The position numbers and the translations under genes are program-made. This document shows positions 21,158 to 32,141 of a stretch of 64,000 nt of DNA, one piece after another. The notes under the pieces are model-generated. The model was given only the letters and a program-made list of their open reading frames with translations. It had not been told where the DNA came from and did no database searches. The DNA lies in the NCBI GenBank assembly GCA_903898785.1, contig CAIUGU010000038.1, forward strand, positions 1 to 64,000, written 5' to 3'. Each line of letters starts with the position of its first letter. Within the stretch, counting starts at the first letter, position 1. Source of the stretch: an uncultured Pseudomonadota bacterium (GTDB lineage: Bacteria; Pseudomonadota; Gammaproteobacteria; Steroidobacterales; Steroidobacteraceae).

Positions 21158-21888
21158 TCAGAGCGGCGTCGGCGCTTCTTCTTCCGCGGTGGTCTCGATC
21201 TCCGCATCCGGATTGCGCCTCGCCGTCCAGCGTGCGGAGCCGGTGAGGTTCGACCAGGCCTCGCCTTCCAGGTCGCCGCCGTCGTTCACCGTGGCCGTGA
21301 ACAGCCGTGCCGTCTGGCCATCGAAGCTCGACAGACGCACGGCATCGCCCTGCACCTGTCCTGTCACGGGTTGCTCCATGCCGCCCGGGCCGTAGAACGT
21401 GCCCGACACCTGGTCGTGCGACTGTGTCAGCACGATGACCCAGTCGGAATCGGCAGCACCGCTGCTGAACGACGCCGACCAGCGACCCGCGACATCGGCA
21501 TTGTCGGTCGACGACTCGCGAAAGAACCGATAGACCGGACCCGACTCCGCGGTGAACGTGAACTCATCCGTCGCGCCGGCGCTGTTCGGCAGGCGCAGGT
21601 AGCCCGAGAGCTTCTGGCCGCGTGCCGTGAAAGCGAGCATGCCCTTGCCGCCGGGCAGCCGCGCTTCGAGCGCCTTTTCCACGCGAGCCACGCTGTCGAA
21701 CGCGATCTGCCTGTCGCCTTCGAGCAGGAGCAGCGAGGGCGCCCGTGGGTCGCCGCCCGTCGCGGGAGCACCCAGTTCCAGTCCGAACGGAATCTCGCCT
21801 TCCGGTGCTTCGATGACCGCGCGATAGAGCCCAGGCTCCGGCTCGTTGCTTGCCTGCCCGCATGCAGCAAGCGTGATCACACCCATCA
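21158..21888 (-). CDS. Putative lipoprotein of unknown function
   Basis: Lipobox MGVITLAACGQ; internal start of the 21158..21979 ORF. Confidence 0.6.
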
Positions 21889-21963
21889 GGCCGGCCCATC
21901 TGATTGCCAGCCACCGACTCTCCGCCCTCAACACACCATCCCTCCCGTGAGCACGACCCGACG

Positions 21964-24369
21964 CTAACTCGCCACCCACACCAGTGCCGCCGGCGTCACG
22001 CTCGTATCCGCCTTCCTCGGCTTCACGCCGACCTTCTCCACGTCGATCACCGACGGGTCGAGCTCGCCCTGCAGCTTGCCGATCTCGAGCTCCAGCTCGT
22101 TCTGCAGGTCGGCCAGTTGCTGCGACTTGGCCTCGACGCCTTCCTGCGCCCGGCCGACATCCGCCTTCTCGCGTGCCACGCGTCCCGCGCTGCGCACTGC
22201 CGATCCCGCGCGCCCGACATTCGTACTGCTCAGGGCCTTGCGGCCGAGCAATGCGCCGAGCAGGGTGGTCCCGATGGAAATCGCCGTCTGCATGGTCTGG
22301 TCCGTCACCTGCGACTTCTCGCGCTCGACCCGTTCCTCATTGCGACGAACCTGTTCGGTGAGCGCAGCGAGTCGCGGGGCGTACTTCTTGCGCAGCTTCT
22401 CGATCTCGGCATCCCGCTTCTCACGCAAGGCAAGCGAGATGTGCGCGCGGAAATCTCCTTCCGAGCCGCCTGGCGCCGATGTCATTTTCAGCAGCGGGCA
22501 GCTGAAGACATCGAGCTTCGCCGTCTGGTACACATACTCGCCGAGCTGCTTGCTCCACGCCGCGTAGTTCTGCGGCCTGAGTACGGCGGCGGGCGCGTCG
22601 GCGTAAGCAGCCCCTGTCGGAGCAGTGGTCTGCAGACGGTCCTTCAGGTCGGCGCTCACCGTGGCTTGCGACCAGTCCGGACCCGACTCATCGTCGAGCA
22701 GGGGTGCGAGATACGTCTGCGTCTCCCACGCGTCGAGGCCCCACTTCGCATCCACGAAATGCGTCCGCACAGTGGCGGCAATGTGGGGGCGATGGGTTCC
22801 GCCTGTCGCGCCGGCAAGGTGATACTCCGTGACGCCCGCGGGAATCATCGGTTTCGTGGAAGTGGACGGTGGCTGGCGGCTGGTGGCCGGAGGGAGAATT
22901 GTCCCGTCAGACCGGTCACCGGGCACCGGCCGCTGCCCACCTGCCGGCTTCAAGCGCCCGATTTCCTGCAGCGTCATCGGTCCCTTGAGATAGGACAGCG
23001 CCCAGCGCGTGCGGAACAGCACCGGCGCGTCGTCATGCACGTTACGCATCAGGAATACGCGATTGCCGAGGTTCGCGATCAGCGGTTCCAGCGCTGCCTT
23101 GTCGAGCGAGCCGTCACCTCCGCTCAGCAGGCCGTCGATCACCCGCGCCTTGTCCCGCTCCGTCTGCAGACGGCCGATGAACCACGTGCCGGCGTTCGAC
23201 AAACCCTTGTAGTCGAGGTCCACCGGGTTCTGCGTCGACAGCACGACACCGAGGCCGAAGGCACGGGCCTGCTTCATCAGCGTCAGCAGCGGGATTTTCG
23301 ACGGCGGCATCGCGCTCGGCGGGAAGTAGCCGAAGATCTCGTCCATATAAAGGAGCGCGCGCAGGCTCGACGTACCAGATTGCCGCCGCATCCACGCGAC
23401 GACTTCGTTCAGCAGCAGCGTCACGACGAACATGCGCTCGGCATCGTTCAGGTGCGCGATCGACACGATGGCCACACGAGGCTTGCCGGCCGGCGTGTAC
23501 AGCAGCCGCTGCACGTCCATCGGCTCGCCTTCCCTCCAGGTGGCAAAGCCGGGCGCGGCGAGCAGGTTGTTGATGCTCATCGCCAACCCCAGGCGCTCCT
23601 TGGCCGGGAAGAAGCTTTCGAGGTCGAACACGCCGACCTTCGTGAAGGAGGGCTTCTGGATCGACTGGATCAGGCCCGCGATGTCGAGGCTGGTGCCTGC
23701 CGCCCAGGCCTGGTCGAAGATCGTGGCCAGCAGGATGTGTTCGCGGCTCCGCAGCGGATCGGCGTCGATGCCAAGCAGGCCGAGCAGGCCCGATACCGCC
23801 GAGCTGATGCGGTCGCGCAGGGCCGTCGTGTCGTCGCGCAGCTCAGGGGGCGGCGCGTCGAACGACCGCAACACGGATAGCGGCGTACCGGCGGTGCTGC
23901 CCGGGGTGTAGATCTCGACATCCACGGCGTCACGGAATCGCTGGATGCGCGCGCCGTCCTGCTCCCAATCGGCCAGACCTTTCTTCCAGATCTCCGACGT
24001 TGACGCCGCGTAGGCGTCCGGATCGAGCCCTTTGCGCGCAGCTTCGCCCGGATCGACCCATGGCCTGAAGTCGCCCGGGGCGAGATTCGGGAAGGTCAGC
24101 TTCAGGTTGCCGAGGTCGCCCTTGGGGTCGATCACGATGGCCGGGACGCCGTCGATGGCCGCTTCTTCCAGCAGGGCGAGGCACAGGCCGGTCTTGCCGC
24201 TGCCGGTCATGCCGACGCAGACCGCATGGGTGGTCAGGTCGCGCGAGTCGTACAGCAGCAGATCCTTCGTGTCCGCCGACGTCGCTGCGTCGAAGGTCCG
24301 GCCCAGGTAGAAGGATCCGAGTTTTTCATAGACAGGCAGGGTCATGGACGGGCTCGCTTGGAATGCCAT
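21964..24369 (-). CDS. HerA/FtsK-like ATP-binding protein (DUF87-type ATPase)
   Basis: 801 aa; VGMTGSGKTGLCLALLEEA, VIDPKGDLGNL, LLYMDEIFGYFPP, STQNPVDLDYKGLSNAGTWFIGRLQTERDK; C-terminal coiled-coil-like region. Confidence 0.85.
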   Translation of the reverse strand: MAFQASPSMTLPVYEKLGSFYLGRTFDAATSADTKDLLLYDSRDLTTHAVCVGMTGSGKTGLCLALLEEAAIDGVPAIVIDPKGDLGNLKLTFPNLAPGDFRPWVDPGEAARKGLDPDAYAASTSEIWKKGLADWEQDGARIQRFRDAVDVEIYTPGSTAGTPLSVLRSFDAPPPELRDDTTALRDRISSAVSGLLGLLGIDADPLRSREHILLATIFDQAWAAGTSLDIAGLIQSIQKPSFTKVGVFDLESFFPAKERLGLAMSINNLLAAPGFATWREGEPMDVQRLLYTPAGKPRVAIVSIAHLNDAERMFVVTLLLNEVVAWMRRQSGTSSLRALLYMDEIFGYFPPSAMPPSKIPLLTLMKQARAFGLGVVLSTQNPVDLDYKGLSNAGTWFIGRLQTERDKARVIDGLLSGGDGSLDKAALEPLIANLGNRVFLMRNVHDDAPVLFRTRWALSYLKGPMTLQEIGRLKPAGGQRPVPGDRSDGTILPPATSRQPPSTSTKPMIPAGVTEYHLAGATGGTHRPHIAATVRTHFVDAKWGLDAWETQTYLAPLLDDESGPDWSQATVSADLKDRLQTTAPTGAAYADAPAAVLRPQNYAAWSKQLGEYVYQTAKLDVFSCPLLKMTSAPGGSEGDFRAHISLALREKRDAEIEKLRKKYAPRLAALTEQVRRNEERVEREKSQVTDQTMQTAISIGTTLLGALLGRKALSSTNVGRAGSAVRSAGRVAREKADVGRAQEGVEAKSQQLADLQNELELEIGKLQGELDPSVIDVEKVGVKPRKADTSVTPAALVWVAS

Positions 24370-24473
24370 TCAAAGTGTTTGGTTATGTGCATATGGCCAC
24401 CCTGGGGGATGCGCCGGCAAGAACCCCGCCGTTTCCGGGAAATCATCGTAAATCATCCTGGCCGCGCTCCCGC

Positions 24474-24531
24474 AGTTATAACCATTTTGTCACCGCGAGG
24501 CGACTGACGCTGGAACCGGGTGGCGGTAGCA
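24474..24531 (+). promoter_or_regulatory. Shared box plus promoter upstream of cysA operon (site S1)
   Basis: Box 24474-24507 GTTATAACCATTTTGTCACCGCGAGGCGACTGAC; -35-like CTGACG 24503-24508, 17 bp, -10-like TAGCAT 24526-24531. Confidence 0.65.
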
Positions 24532-24579
24532 TGTCAGGCCCGAAGTCTCCTCCACATTAGAAGAAGCCCCGCTGCCTTC

Positions 24580-26340
24580 ATGTCCATCACGCTCGACCAG
24601 GTCACCAAGCGGTATCAGGGCTCCCCTGTCGTCAACGATGTGTCGTTGAACGTCGGCGACGGCGAGTTCTACGTGCTGCTGGGCCCGAGCGGCAGCGGCA
24701 AGAGCACGCTGCTGCGTTCCATCGCCGGACTGACCGGCGTGGACCACGGGCGCATCTCCCTCCACGGTCGGGATGTCACGCATGTGTCGGCCCGCGATCG
24801 CGGCGTCGGCCTCGTGTTCCAGAACTACGCGCTGTTCCGCCACATGAGCGTGGCCGACAACATCGAGTTCGCACTGCGCGTCCGGCGCATGAAGGCGGCC
24901 GACCGTCGCGAGCGCCGCAAGGAGCTGCTGCGTCTGGTCGCCCTCGAAGGCATGGATGATCGCCTGCCGACGCAATTGTCCGGCGGCCAGCAGCAGCGCG
25001 TCGCCGTGGCTCGCGCCCTGGCGCACAAGCCGGAGGTACTGCTGCTCGATGAGCCGTTCGGCGCACTGGACGCCAAGATCCGCGAGGAATTGCGCCGGAC
25101 GATCCGCCAGGTCCAGCGCGAGCTCGGCATCACGACGGTGCTCGTGACGCACGACCAGGAAGAAGCCTTCGCGCTTGCCGATCGCATCGGCGTCATGAAC
25201 CTCGGACGCCTGCTCGAGAGCGACAAGCCCGACGAGCTGTATGCCCGCCCGGCCACGCGTTTCGTCGCCACGTTCCTGGGCGCCGCGAACCTGCTGCTCG
25301 CGCGCCAGACCAGCGAAGGCATCCGCTTCGGGACGACACCGGTGAACGCCCGCGCCGTCGAGCGCGTGGATACCGGGCGCGAACACGAAGTGGTCGCCGT
25401 GTTGCGTCCCGAGGAAGTCGAGCTCGCCCCGACGCGCGAGCAGTTGCAGGCCGGCTATCTCGCCCAGGGCCAGGTCGAGGAGATCGTGTTCACCGGCGCC
25501 ATCGAACGCATGCGCGTGCGCCTGCAGAGCGGCGCCGAGGAAGCGCAGCTCGCAGGCCCGGCCGGCGATTCCGGTACGGCGTTGATCGAAGTGACCCGCA
25601 CGCAGCCCGAACAGCGCGCATTTCCGCTTGCCCCGGGCCACCCCGTGTTCATCGGCGTCCGCCGCATTCACGTGCTGCCCACACCGCTGTCGAGTTTCTC
25701 TGTCTTTGCCGCCGAGGAGGCCGATGCGAAGAAGCTGTCCCAGCATCCGCTGCTGGCCGGTCTGGCCGCCGGCATGAAGACCCGCGTTTCCGTGCGGGTC
25801 GATGCGACGCTCGATACCGTGCGCGCACCCGGCTCGAAGCCCGATCTCGCGGGCGTCGCCGTGATCGCCGCCGGCCCCGAGTCGGCGCGACAGGTCCAGG
25901 TCCTGTTGCAGCGAGGTGCAGGCGAAGTCCTCGTCCTGCCGGAGACGGTCGTCGCGCCCCAGCGCATCCTGATTCACTGGGTCGATGAAACCCCGCGTCG
26001 CGCGACACTCGCGGTCTCGGCCAGCCTGCTGCGTCATGTGCCCGCGGAGGCCGTCTATGTCGGCATTCTTCCCGAGGGCGCGAGCGAAGCGGCCCGCCCG
26101 CAAGGCGTGCGCACGCTGCTCGATGCACGGTCGGAAGCACAGGCCGTCCACGGCCTCGAGATGCGCACGGAACTGCGCGTCGGCGATGTCGTCGAGCAAC
26201 TCGCCGGGCAACTCGCGGAGTCGCCCGACCAGCTGCTGATCCTCGGCGTCTCGAACACCGAGGTGCTCACGGAGCGCTTCAACCGCCTGTTCACGGCCTC
26301 CCCGGGCTGGCCGATGCTCATTGTCTATCGCTCCGCATGA
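24580..26340 (+). CDS. cysA: Sulfate/thiosulfate ABC transporter ATP-binding protein with C-terminal USP-like extension
   Basis: [43 protein letters not shown]; about 586 aa versus typical CysA of ~330-360; followed by sbp/cysT/cysW. Confidence 0.88.
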   Translation: MSITLDQVTKRYQGSPVVNDVSLNVGDGEFYVLLGPSGSGKSTLLRSIAGLTGVDHGRISLHGRDVTHVSARDRGVGLVFQNYALFRHMSVADNIEFALRVRRMKAADRRERRKELLRLVALEGMDDRLPTQLSGGQQQRVAVARALAHKPEVLLLDEPFGALDAKIREELRRTIRQVQRELGITTVLVTHDQEEAFALADRIGVMNLGRLLESDKPDELYARPATRFVATFLGAANLLLARQTSEGIRFGTTPVNARAVERVDTGREHEVVAVLRPEEVELAPTREQLQAGYLAQGQVEEIVFTGAIERMRVRLQSGAEEAQLAGPAGDSGTALIEVTRTQPEQRAFPLAPGHPVFIGVRRIHVLPTPLSSFSVFAAEEADAKKLSQHPLLAGLAAGMKTRVSVRVDATLDTVRAPGSKPDLAGVAVIAAGPESARQVQVLLQRGAGEVLVLPETVVAPQRILIHWVDETPRRATLAVSASLLRHVPAEAVYVGILPEGASEAARPQGVRTLLDARSEAQAVHGLEMRTELRVGDVVEQLAGQLAESPDQLLILGVSNTEVLTERFNRLFTASPGWPMLIVYRSA

Positions 26341-27464
26341 GGCCCCACGTGACAACCCCCAACATGACGCCGAGCCTGTCCCCGCTGCGCGCACTGCTGC
26401 TCGCTGCGGCGTCGGTATTGCTGCTGGCCGGGTGCGGAGGCAGCGACAGTGCTGCGAGCGCAGGAGCGGCGAAGCGCGTTGAACTGCTGAACGTCAGCTA
26501 CGACCCGACGCGCGAGTTCTATCGCGAGTTCAACGCGAGCTTCGCCCGCTACTGGCAGGAGAAGACCGGCCAGGAAGTGGCAGTCAAGCAGTCGCATGGC
26601 GGCTCCGGCCAGCAGGCGCGGGCTGTCATCGACGGCCTCGACGCCGACGTGGTCACGCTGGCGCTCGCATACGACATCGATTCCATCCAGAAGATCGGCA
26701 AGCGTCTCGGCGCCGACTGGCAGACGCGGCTGCCCAACAACAGCTCGCCGTACACGTCGACGATCGTGTTCCTCGTCCGCAAGGGCAACCCGAAGGGCAT
26801 CCACGACTGGGCCGATGTCGCGAGGCCCGGCATCGAGGGCGTGGCGCCGAACCCCAAGACCGGAGGCGGAGCACGCTGGATCTATCTTGCTGCCTGGGGC
26901 TATGCGCTGCAGCGTGAACTCGGAGGCAGCTTCGACAAGCTGCAGGATCCTGCGGCAGCGGCGGAAGTGGCCAGGGCCCAACAGGTAGCCGAACAGTTTG
27001 TCGGGCAGATCTACCGCCAGATGCCGGTGCTCGACAGCGGCGCCCGCGGGTCGACAAACACGTTCGTGCAGCGTGGCATCGGCGACGTGCTGCTCGCTTG
27101 GGAGAACGAAGCCATGCTGGCGCTCAAGGAGATGGGGCCTGACAGCGTCGAACTCGTCAGGCCGTCGATGAGCATCCTCGCCGAACCGCCGGTCGCGATC
27201 GTCGATACCGTCGTCGACCGCAAGGGCACGCGCCAGGTCGCGGAGGCCTACCTGCAGCACCTGTTCACGCCAGAAGGCCAGCAGATCGCCGCGAAGTACT
27301 TCTACCGGCCGAGGGACGCGGCTGCGCTCGAGCAGTACAAGGCGCAGTTCCCCGACATGCAGATGTTCACGATCGATGCGGCCTTCGGCGGCTGGCAAAA
27401 GGCGCAGGCAGACCATTTCGCCGATGACGGCAGCTTCGACCGCATTTCCCTGGGTCGCCGCTGA
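26337..27464 (+). CDS. Sulfate ABC transporter substrate-binding protein (lipoprotein-type)
   Basis: [17 protein letters not shown]...[16 protein letters not shown]; lipobox [11 protein letters not shown] overlaps cysA stop (internal ATG at 26364 possible). Confidence 0.9.
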   Translation: MRPHVTTPNMTPSLSPLRALLLAAASVLLLAGCGGSDSAASAGAAKRVELLNVSYDPTREFYREFNASFARYWQEKTGQEVAVKQSHGGSGQQARAVIDGLDADVVTLALAYDIDSIQKIGKRLGADWQTRLPNNSSPYTSTIVFLVRKGNPKGIHDWADVARPGIEGVAPNPKTGGGARWIYLAAWGYALQRELGGSFDKLQDPAAAAEVARAQQVAEQFVGQIYRQMPVLDSGARGSTNTFVQRGIGDVLLAWENEAMLALKEMGPDSVELVRPSMSILAEPPVAIVDTVVDRKGTRQVAEAYLQHLFTPEGQQIAAKYFYRPRDAAALEQYKAQFPDMQMFTIDAAFGGWQKAQADHFADDGSFDRISLGRR

Positions 27465-27467
27465 ATC

Positions 27468-28304
27468 ATGGCCTTTCGCCAGCCCAGCATCCTTCCCGGC
27501 TTCGGCCTGACGTTCGGATTCACGACGTTCTTCCTCGGCGCCATCGTGCTGCTGCCGTTGACCGCGCTCGTGGTCCGCACGGCGATGACGGACTGGAACC
27601 ACGTGCTCGAAGTGGTGTTCTCCGCGCGGGCGCTGGCGTCGTACCGGCTGTCGTTCGGCGCGTCGCTGCTGGCGGCCAGCATCAATGCCGTGTTCGGGTT
27701 CATCATCGCGTGGACGCTCGTGCGCTACGACTTTCCGGGCCGGAAGATCATCGACGCGCTCATCGACATGCCTTTCGCATTGCCAACGGCGGTTTCCGGC
27801 ATTGCGCTGACCGCCGTGTTCGCGCACAACGGCTGGTTCGGCCAGTACCTCGAGCCGTTCGGGATCAAGATTGCGTATACGTGGATCGGCATCGTGATCG
27901 CGCTGACGCTGATCGGGCTGCCGTTCGTCGTCCGCTCGGTGCAACCCGCGCTTGCCGAAGTGCAGCGCGACCTCGAAGACGCCGCCGAGACGCTCGGTGC
28001 GGGACGCTTTTATGTGTTCCGCCGCATCATCCTGCCCACCGTGCTGCCGGCACTGGCCACGGGCTTCACGATGGCGTTCGCGCGCGCCGTCGGCGAATAC
28101 GGTTCCGTCATCTTCATCGCCGGCAACCTGCCGCTCAAGACCGAGATCACGCCGCTGCTGATCGTGATCCGGCTGGAGGAATTCGATTACGGCGGTGCCG
28201 CCGCGCTCGGCTTCGTGATGCTGCTGATCTCGTTCGTGATGCTGCTGACGATCAACCTGCTGCAAGCCTGGGGGCGCCGACGACTCGTCGGTGACCGACG
28301 CTGA
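27468..28304 (+). CDS. cysT: Sulfate ABC transporter permease CysT
   Basis: 278 aa; [44 protein letters not shown]. Confidence 0.93.
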   Translation: MAFRQPSILPGFGLTFGFTTFFLGAIVLLPLTALVVRTAMTDWNHVLEVVFSARALASYRLSFGASLLAASINAVFGFIIAWTLVRYDFPGRKIIDALIDMPFALPTAVSGIALTAVFAHNGWFGQYLEPFGIKIAYTWIGIVIALTLIGLPFVVRSVQPALAEVQRDLEDAAETLGAGRFYVFRRIILPTVLPALATGFTMAFARAVGEYGSVIFIAGNLPLKTEITPLLIVIRLEEFDYGGAAALGFVMLLISFVMLLTINLLQAWGRRRLVGDRR

Positions 28305-29179
28305 TGGCCGGCCACGGCAGCAGCGCCCACGCCGCCGAGCTCGCAAGCCGCCCGGGTCGCGACGGCCTGATGAGTGCGCTTGCCCGCTGGGCGTTCATCA
28401 GCGTGTCGCTGGCCTTCCTCGCCGCGTTGCTGTTTGCACCGCTGGCCACGGTGTTCGTCACCGCCTTCAGCCGGGGCCTCGGCGACTATTTCGCGAGCTT
28501 CTCGGACTCCGATACGGCCGCCGCCATCAAGCTGACGTTGATCACGGCCGCCATCGTCGTGCCGCTCAACACGATTTTCGGGCTCGCGGCGTCCTGGGCC
28601 ATCGCCAAGTTCGACTTCAAGGGCAAGAGCTTCCTGATCACGCTGATCGACCTGCCGATCGCGGTGTCGCCGGTGATCTCGGGCCTCGTCTACGTACTGC
28701 TGTTCGGCCTGCAGGGCTGGTTCGGCGCGTGGCTGCAGGAGCACGACATCAGCATCATCTTCGCGCTGCCAGGCATCGTGCTGGCCACGCTGTTCGTGAC
28801 GTTCCCCTATGTCGCACGCGAGTTGATCCCGTTGATGGAGCAGCTCGGCAACGACGAGGAAGAAGCGGCGATCACGCTCGGCGCGGGCGGCTGGATGACG
28901 TTCTTCCGCGTCACGCTGCCCAAGATCCGCTGGGGCCTCGTGTACGGCGTGATCCTGTGCAATGCCCGCGCGATGGGCGAATTCGGTGCCGTGTCCGTGG
29001 TGTCCGGCCACATCCGCGGCCTCACGAACACGATGCCGCTGCACATCGAGATCCTCTACAACGAATACGCGTTCGTCTCGGCCTTTGCGGTGGCGTCGCT
29101 GCTGACGCTGCTCGCCGTGGTCACCCTGGTCATCAAGACCCTGGTCGAGTGGCGCACGGGCTACCGGCGCAGGAGGTAA
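28304..29179 (+). CDS. cysW: Sulfate ABC transporter permease CysW
   Basis: 291 aa; [22 protein letters not shown]; 1-bp overlap with cysT. Confidence 0.93.
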   Translation: MAGHGSSAHAAELASRPGRDGLMSALARWAFISVSLAFLAALLFAPLATVFVTAFSRGLGDYFASFSDSDTAAAIKLTLITAAIVVPLNTIFGLAASWAIAKFDFKGKSFLITLIDLPIAVSPVISGLVYVLLFGLQGWFGAWLQEHDISIIFALPGIVLATLFVTFPYVARELIPLMEQLGNDEEEAAITLGAGGWMTFFRVTLPKIRWGLVYGVILCNARAMGEFGAVSVVSGHIRGLTNTMPLHIEILYNEYAFVSAFAVASLLTLLAVVTLVIKTLVEWRTGYRRRR

Positions 29180-29183
29180 CGAC

Positions 29184-31298
29184 GTGCCGGCCCGCCTGCA
29201 GCAACTCCTGCTGAAGCTGAAGTTCGATCCGCAGCGTGCTTCGTTGAGTGCGTGGCTGGCGCTGACGAACGTCGTCATCGTCGTGCTGGTGCTGGCCGGC
29301 ATCTCGCTGTCCGCGATCAGCATGCTGCGCAACCTGGCCGACGACCAGGGACAGGCGCGCGTGCAGCTTGCCGGCGCCATGGCGCGCGAGGATCTGCGCC
29401 GTTACGGCGAGGACACCCTGAAGCAGGCCCGCGGCCTCGCTGCGCTGCCCACGCTGCAGCGACTCGTGACCGAACGGCGGCCCGAGTCCGTCGAGCAGGT
29501 GCTGAAGCGCGCTTGCGAAGCCGACGGCCTGTCGTCCTGCGCGGTCTTCAGCGGGTCGACGCTGGTGGCGCAGTCGGGTGTTCCGCTTCCCTGGGAGGAA
29601 GTGCTGCTCGCCAGCGACGAGCAGGGCGAGCGCTTCATGGCCGCGCCGTCGGGCGGCGGGCCTGCGCTGCTCGGGTCCGCTGCACCCGTGAACGGCGATG
29701 CGAACCTCCGCCTGCTTGCGATCCGCCTGTTCGACACGGACCTCGCGACCCGCATCACCGAGCGGGTGGGGCTGCCGGTCCGGCTGCTCAATTACCGCAA
29801 CTTCACCGGCGCGCCGGTCGACGAGTTCACTCAGCTCCACTCTGCCGGACTGTCGGATGGCCGCTTCGCGGTCCAGCGGGTGGATGCGTTCGACCTGTAT
29901 GCATCGAGCTTCCCGGTGTTTGCCACGACGGGCGAGGCGGTAGCATTGATCGAGGCGCGACTGTCGGCCGCCGACATCGACAGCTCCGTGAGCCGGCTGA
30001 TCAAGCAGCTGCTCGTCACGGCGCTGATCCTTGCCGCACTGGCGGTGCTGGCGGGCTACATCCTCGGCCAGCGTGTCGCGGGTCCTGTCAGCGACCTGAC
30101 GCAGGCGGCGATACGACTGGGCGAGGGTGATTTCTCCGCATCCATTCCGACTGGCGGGACGGCCGAAGTCGGCGTGCTCGCGCGGACGATGGAAGACATG
30201 CGTCGCAACCTCGTCGAGTTGACGGGGGCGTTGCGCCGTCGCGAGGCCGAAGCACAGGCCGTGCTCAAGGGCGTCGTCGAGGGCGTCTATGCCGTCGACA
30301 AGGGCCGCGTCATCACCTACCTGAATCCGCAGGCCGCCCGCATGCTCGGGGTGGAGCCGCAGCAGGCGATCGGCCGCTTCTGCGGCGATGTTCTCAAGCC
30401 GTGCGTGGCCGAGAATGGCCAGCGTCCGTGCGACACCCATTGCCCGATCCTGTTGGCGCGCAGCGAGGGCAGTGCGCAAGCGATCGAGCGGCTGGACCTC
30501 GGCAAGGGGGCGCCGCGGACGGCCGTCATCGTCAGCGCCGCCAGCGTCGACGGACTGCAGGTACAGGTGATCCGCGACGAGACCGATCTCGAGGCAGTCC
30601 GCCGCGCGCGCGATTCGACGCTGGCCAATATCTCGCACGAGTTCCGCACACCGCTCGCGGCCCAGCTCGCGTCGATCGAACTGCTGCGTGAAGGCCTGAA
30701 CACGATGCAGCCGCACGAGAGGGAAGAGCTGGTGCTGTCCCTGGAGCGCGGCACGCTGCGGCTGACTCGGTTGATCGACAACCTGCTCGAGAGCGTGCGC
30801 ATCGAGGCCGGCCAGCTCGGTATCCGGCACCAGAGCGTCGTGCTCGCCGAGGTCGTGGAAGATGCCCGGGCGCTCATCGGCTCGCTGCTCGTGCAGCGGC
30901 ACCAGACGCTGGCCGTGGAGCTGCCTGAGGACCTGCCGAACATCGACGGCGACGGTTCGCGCCTTACGCAGGTGTTCGTCAACCTGCTTGCCAACTCGAT
31001 CAAGTACGCGCCCGACGGCAGCGTCATCCGGATCGGCGCCGAGGCACGCGGCGATCGGGTGGCCGCTTGGGTGGAAGACGAGGGGCCGGGCCTGCCGCAT
31101 GTCGACTCGGGTTCGATCTTCGACCAGTTCCATCGCGGCGCGCAGGCCGAGCCGGAGCCGGGCGGCCTGGGCCTCGGACTCTGGATCGTGAAGTCCATCG
31201 TCGAGCGGCATGGCGGCCAGATCATCGCCGCGCGAACGCCGGAAGACCGCACCCGGTTCGTGATCACGCTGCCGATTGAAGCAGGGCTTGAGGCTTGA
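29184..31298 (+). CDS. Sensor histidine kinase (HAMP-PAS-HisKA-HATPase)
   Basis: 704 aa, GTG start; ISHEFRTPLAAQLASIELL H-box; VNLLANSIKYAPDG N-box; two TM. Confidence 0.9.
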   Translation: MPARLQQLLLKLKFDPQRASLSAWLALTNVVIVVLVLAGISLSAISMLRNLADDQGQARVQLAGAMAREDLRRYGEDTLKQARGLAALPTLQRLVTERRPESVEQVLKRACEADGLSSCAVFSGSTLVAQSGVPLPWEEVLLASDEQGERFMAAPSGGGPALLGSAAPVNGDANLRLLAIRLFDTDLATRITERVGLPVRLLNYRNFTGAPVDEFTQLHSAGLSDGRFAVQRVDAFDLYASSFPVFATTGEAVALIEARLSAADIDSSVSRLIKQLLVTALILAALAVLAGYILGQRVAGPVSDLTQAAIRLGEGDFSASIPTGGTAEVGVLARTMEDMRRNLVELTGALRRREAEAQAVLKGVVEGVYAVDKGRVITYLNPQAARMLGVEPQQAIGRFCGDVLKPCVAENGQRPCDTHCPILLARSEGSAQAIERLDLGKGAPRTAVIVSAASVDGLQVQVIRDETDLEAVRRARDSTLANISHEFRTPLAAQLASIELLREGLNTMQPHEREELVLSLERGTLRLTRLIDNLLESVRIEAGQLGIRHQSVVLAEVVEDARALIGSLLVQRHQTLAVELPEDLPNIDGDGSRLTQVFVNLLANSIKYAPDGSVIRIGAEARGDRVAAWVEDEGPGLPHVDSGSIFDQFHRGAQAEPEPGGLGLGLWIVKSIVERHGGQIIAARTPEDRTRFVITLPIEAGLEA

Positions 31299-31451
31299 GG
31301 CTGGAGGCCGCGGGCAGTACGTTGTCGTCCTGGCGGCCGAAGAACAGGTTCGCTTTACGCATGTTCACATTGCCAACGACTATTACCTGACGATGCGCAA
31401 TTTGCGAAGGTTGCTTTCCTCCTTCAGGCGAAAGCCCCCAGCCTCCAGTCC

Positions 31452-32126
31452 ATGAAGATCCTCATCGCCGACGACGACAGCGACCTGCTGGGCCTGATCG
31501 GCTTCACGCTGACGCAGGCCGGCTATCTCGTCGTGAAGGCGATCGACGGACCGTCTGCCATCCGCGCCTTTGAGGCCGAGCAACCCGACATCATCGTGCT
31601 CGACATCAACATGCCGGGCGCCAGCGGCTTCCAGGTCTGCGAAGCGGTGCGCCAGAAATCGCGCGTGCCGATCATGATGCTCACCGCGCGCGGCGAGGAA
31701 GAGGATCTCGTGCGCGCACTCGAACTCGGTGCCGATGACTACCTGACGAAGCCCTTCAGTCCCCGCACGTTGCTGGCGAGAGTGAAGGCCCTGCTGCGCC
31801 GTGCCGGTGTCGATACGGCAACGCCGCTCGCCGCCGGCCGCATGAAGCTCGACGTAGATGAGCACACGGTCCAGGTAGGCGAGGGCGAGCCGATCCGCCT
31901 CACGAAGCTCGAACTGCGCTTGCTGCAGATGCTGCTCGCGAATTCCGGACACACCGTCAGTTCAGATCGGCTGCTGATGCAGGTCTGGGGACATCGCGGC
32001 GCCGGCGATCGCCAGCTCCTGAAGCAGCTCGTGCATCGGCTGCGCCACAAGATCGAACTCGATCCCGCCGTGCCGCAGCTGTTGCAGACGGCGCCGGGGG
32101 CGGGGTATCGGCTAATCGTTGATTAG
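31452..32126 (+). CDS. OmpR/PhoB-family response regulator
   Basis: 224 aa; DDDSDLLGL, VLDINMPG, ADDYLTKPF; C-terminal winged helix. Confidence 0.93.
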   Translation: MKILIADDDSDLLGLIGFTLTQAGYLVVKAIDGPSAIRAFEAEQPDIIVLDINMPGASGFQVCEAVRQKSRVPIMMLTARGEEEDLVRALELGADDYLTKPFSPRTLLARVKALLRRAGVDTATPLAAGRMKLDVDEHTVQVGEGEPIRLTKLELRLLQMLLANSGHTVSSDRLLMQVWGHRGAGDRQLLKQLVHRLRHKIELDPAVPQLLQTAPGAGYRLIVD

Positions 32127-32141
32127 CCAGCGCTGCTGCTG

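Noticed and set aside
21904-23880. 658-aa plus-strand ORF
   Set aside because: Antisense shadow of the HerA-like ATPase.
24490-31211. Long minus-strand ORFs (24490..26394, 26325..28346, 28187..29380, 29133..31211)
   Set aside because: Shadow ORFs opposite the clear cysA-sbp-cysT-cysW-HK genes.
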